Assembly (NCBI GenBank): GCA_964432465.1
Contig: CAYSNI010000053.1
Span: 1 to 5,832, forward strand
Direction of reading: 5' to 3'
Length of the DNA: 5,832 nt
Origin: JAHFLQ01 sp964432465
Lineage (GTDB): Bacteria > Patescibacteriota > Minisyncoccia > UBA6257 > WO2-44-18
Shown: in pieces, positions 5,678 through 5,832 of the stretch
Numbering within the stretch: position 1 is the first letter of the stretch
Layout: every line of letters starts with the position of its first letter
Program-made: the position numbers and the translations under genes
Notes under the pieces: generated by a model
The model's database searches: none
What the model was told of the DNA's origin: nothing
Seen by the model: the letters and a program-made list of their open reading frames with translations, nothing else

Positions 5678-5746
5678 GACCTGCCTACCGGCAGGCAGGC
5701 TTGCCTACCGGACAGGCAGGCTTGCCTGCCGGTAGGCAGGCAGGTC
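5678..5746. repeat. TGCC/GGCA repeat cluster, imperfect long inverted repeat
   Basis: A GC-rich block made of TGCC and GGCA units around CCGG cores. GACCTGCC (5678-5685) pairs with GGCAGGTC (5739-5746), and TACCGGCAGGCA (5686-5697) pairs with TGCCTGCCGGTA (5723-5734), with one extra GGCA (5735-5738) bulged. Inside, CAGGCAGGCTTGCCT occurs twice, at 5692-5706 and 5713-5727, a 21-base direct period. Similar TGCCTGCCGG intergenic repeats are, from memory, common in Patescibacteria. Function unknown. Confidence 0.85.
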
Positions 5747-5793
5747 TGCTTCTAACGGGACGAGTTCCAGAATGCTAATAGTATATAGCAACC

Positions 5794-5807
5794 AGCCACT
5801 AGCCACT
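5794..5807. repeat. AGCCACT tandem duplication
   Basis: AGCCACT occurs twice head to tail (5794-5800, 5801-5807), followed by AGTAGTTAGT. It is short, but lies within the repeat-rich gap, and CTAGCCACTAG-type strings could belong to a dispersed repeat family. Confidence 0.5.
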
Positions 5808-5820
5808 AGTAGTTAGTAAA

Positions 5821-5832
5821 TAAAAATGCCCC
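5821..5832 (-). terminator. Possible tail of a minus-strand terminator, cut by the window edge
   Basis: On the minus strand the edge reads GGGGCATTTTTA, the same GGGCATTTTTA that ends the hairpin at 5612-5655. It looks like the 3' arm and T-run of a hairpin whose other arm lies to the right. This cannot be confirmed inside the window. Confidence 0.35.

Noticed and set aside
5630..5746. CRISPR array in the right-hand repeats
   Set aside because: Units are 4 or 21 bases with no regular unique spacers, and no cas gene is present.

Overview
The window holds one tightly packed operon on the minus strand, followed (to the right) by a 625-base intergenic region full of repeats. Read in the direction of transcription (right to left), the genes are mreB, mreC, mreD, mrdA (PBP2), a galT-like nucleotidyltransferase, and the first 95 codons of a DedA-family membrane protein cut off by the left edge. 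Junctions are +15, -1, -34, -4 and -1 bases, so the six genes are very probably one transcript. The only promoter candidate lies just upstream of mreB.

The first four genes form the core of the elongasome, which gives rod shape: the MreB actin-like filament, MreC and MreD linking it across the membrane, and the PBP2 transpeptidase that crosslinks new side-wall peptidoglycan. RodA, the usual glycosyltransferase partner, is not in the window. The last two genes are a sugar-1-phosphate nucleotidyltransferase and a DedA membrane protein (a family tied to lipid-carrier and membrane homeostasis). They may supply envelope precursors, but that is inference.

The style suggests a Patescibacteria/CPR (Parcubacteria-like) genome: compact overlapping genes, the form of the GalT-like protein, a small GIY-YIG remnant beside CCCGG/GCGGG palindromes, and TGCCTGCCGG-type intergenic repeats. 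TGA is used as a normal stop (mreC, mrdA), which argues against code-25 lineages such as Gracilibacteria. This placement rests on recalled family resemblance, not a search.

The intergenic region (5208-5832) contains, left to right: the mreB promoter; two inverted palindromic repeats flanking a GIY-YIG endonuclease gene that has lost its middle (about 200 bp, resembling a MITE); about 165 bases with nothing recognisable; a perfect 26-bp palindrome with a T-run that looks like a minus-strand terminator; a cluster of TGCC/GGCA repeats; a short AGCCACT tandem; and, at the right edge, what appears to be the tail of a second minus-strand terminator. The GIY-YIG remnant between inverted palindromes is the most interesting signal here.
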